The notes under the pieces are model-generated. The model saw only the letters and a list, made by a program, of their open reading frames with translations. It had not been told where the DNA came from and searched no databases. From Phoebastria nigripes (lineage: Eukaryota > Chordata > Aves > Procellariiformes > Diomedeidae), in the NCBI GenBank assembly GCA_035582835.1, contig JAYKAV010000478.1:1286696-1350695 (forward strand): a stretch of 64,000 nucleotides of DNA, in the 5' to 3' direction. Shown here one piece after another: positions 63,961 through 64,000 of this stretch; the first letter of the stretch is position 1; each line of letters begins with the position of its first letter. Position numbers and translations under genes: made by a program.

Positions 63961-64000
63961 TTCCTTCTATGCTTTCCAACCTTCTTTCACCATTTTGGGG

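Larger units (their letters stand above)
62401..64000. other. AT-rich non-coding stretch to window end
   Basis: No gene recognised. It contains an 11-bp tandem duplication at 62974-62995, a T/G-rich tract at 63306-63338 and a possible MIR-like fragment near 63.91 kb. Confidence 0.55.

Noticed and set aside
1..64000. CRISPR arrays, operons, ribosome binding sites, tRNA or rRNA genes
   Set aside because: No regularly spaced direct repeats, no B-box-like tRNA core and no rRNA-like sequence were seen. The vertebrate repeat content makes prokaryotic features implausible.

Overview
The window looks like ordinary intergenic or intronic DNA from a bird nuclear genome, most likely a neoavian. The diagnostic features are three CR1 LINE 3' ends and two avian-type endogenous retrovirus LTRs. 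One CR1 copy still carries the end of the ORF2 reading frame, and two copies end in the (CATAGAAT)n tail typical of avian CR1 seen from the minus strand. Weathered MIR-like SINE relics also fit an amniote. The sequence is AT-rich and contains about 70 isolated single N bases but no long gap. I found no convincing protein-coding host gene, tRNA, rRNA or CRISPR array. Nearly all short open frames look like chance or lie inside repeats, so I do not call them genes.

Layout: 1-15.9 kb is unique AT-rich sequence with one MIR-like relic near 6.6-6.8 kb and a CpG-bearing patch near 4.06-4.28 kb. At 15.90-16.05 kb there is an old plus-strand CR1 end, followed by an unexplained GC-rich kilobase (16.05-17.0 kb). 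From 17 to 40.5 kb the sequence is mostly unique, with homopolymers, small tandem duplications, an unexplained CpG-bearing patch at 26.2-26.56 kb, an amniote-type repeat relic near 31.4 kb and two CTCF-like motifs (31.79 and 39.30 kb). At 40,745-41,335 lies the best-defined element in the window, a complete solo LTR with a perfect 5-bp target-site duplication, a TATA box and a poly(A) signal.

From 41.3 to 52.8 kb there are candidate conserved non-coding blocks (42.9-43.1 and 44.0-44.25 kb, judged by appearance only), a perfect 12-bp hairpin at 45.86 kb, a short minus-strand CR1 end at 46.06 kb and MIR-like relics near 46.9 and 48.8 kb. A longer minus-strand CR1 (52,769-53,375) retains the C-terminal part of ORF2. 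From 53.4 to 61.3 kb the sequence is unique and AT-rich with a third CTCF-like motif at 58.94 kb. A CpG-dense segment (61.30-61.55 kb) is followed by a second, older and internally shortened LTR (about 61.69-62.40 kb), which shares its 3' module with the LTR at 40.7 kb. The window ends in AT-rich sequence.

No genes act together here. Plausible function is limited to regulation: CTCF-like motifs, CpG-dense patches and LTR promoter or poly(A) signals. I see no evidence of a new biological system. The most useful leads are the promoter-competent solo LTR, the shared LTR module, the CpG-dense patch beside the second LTR and the CTCF-like motifs.
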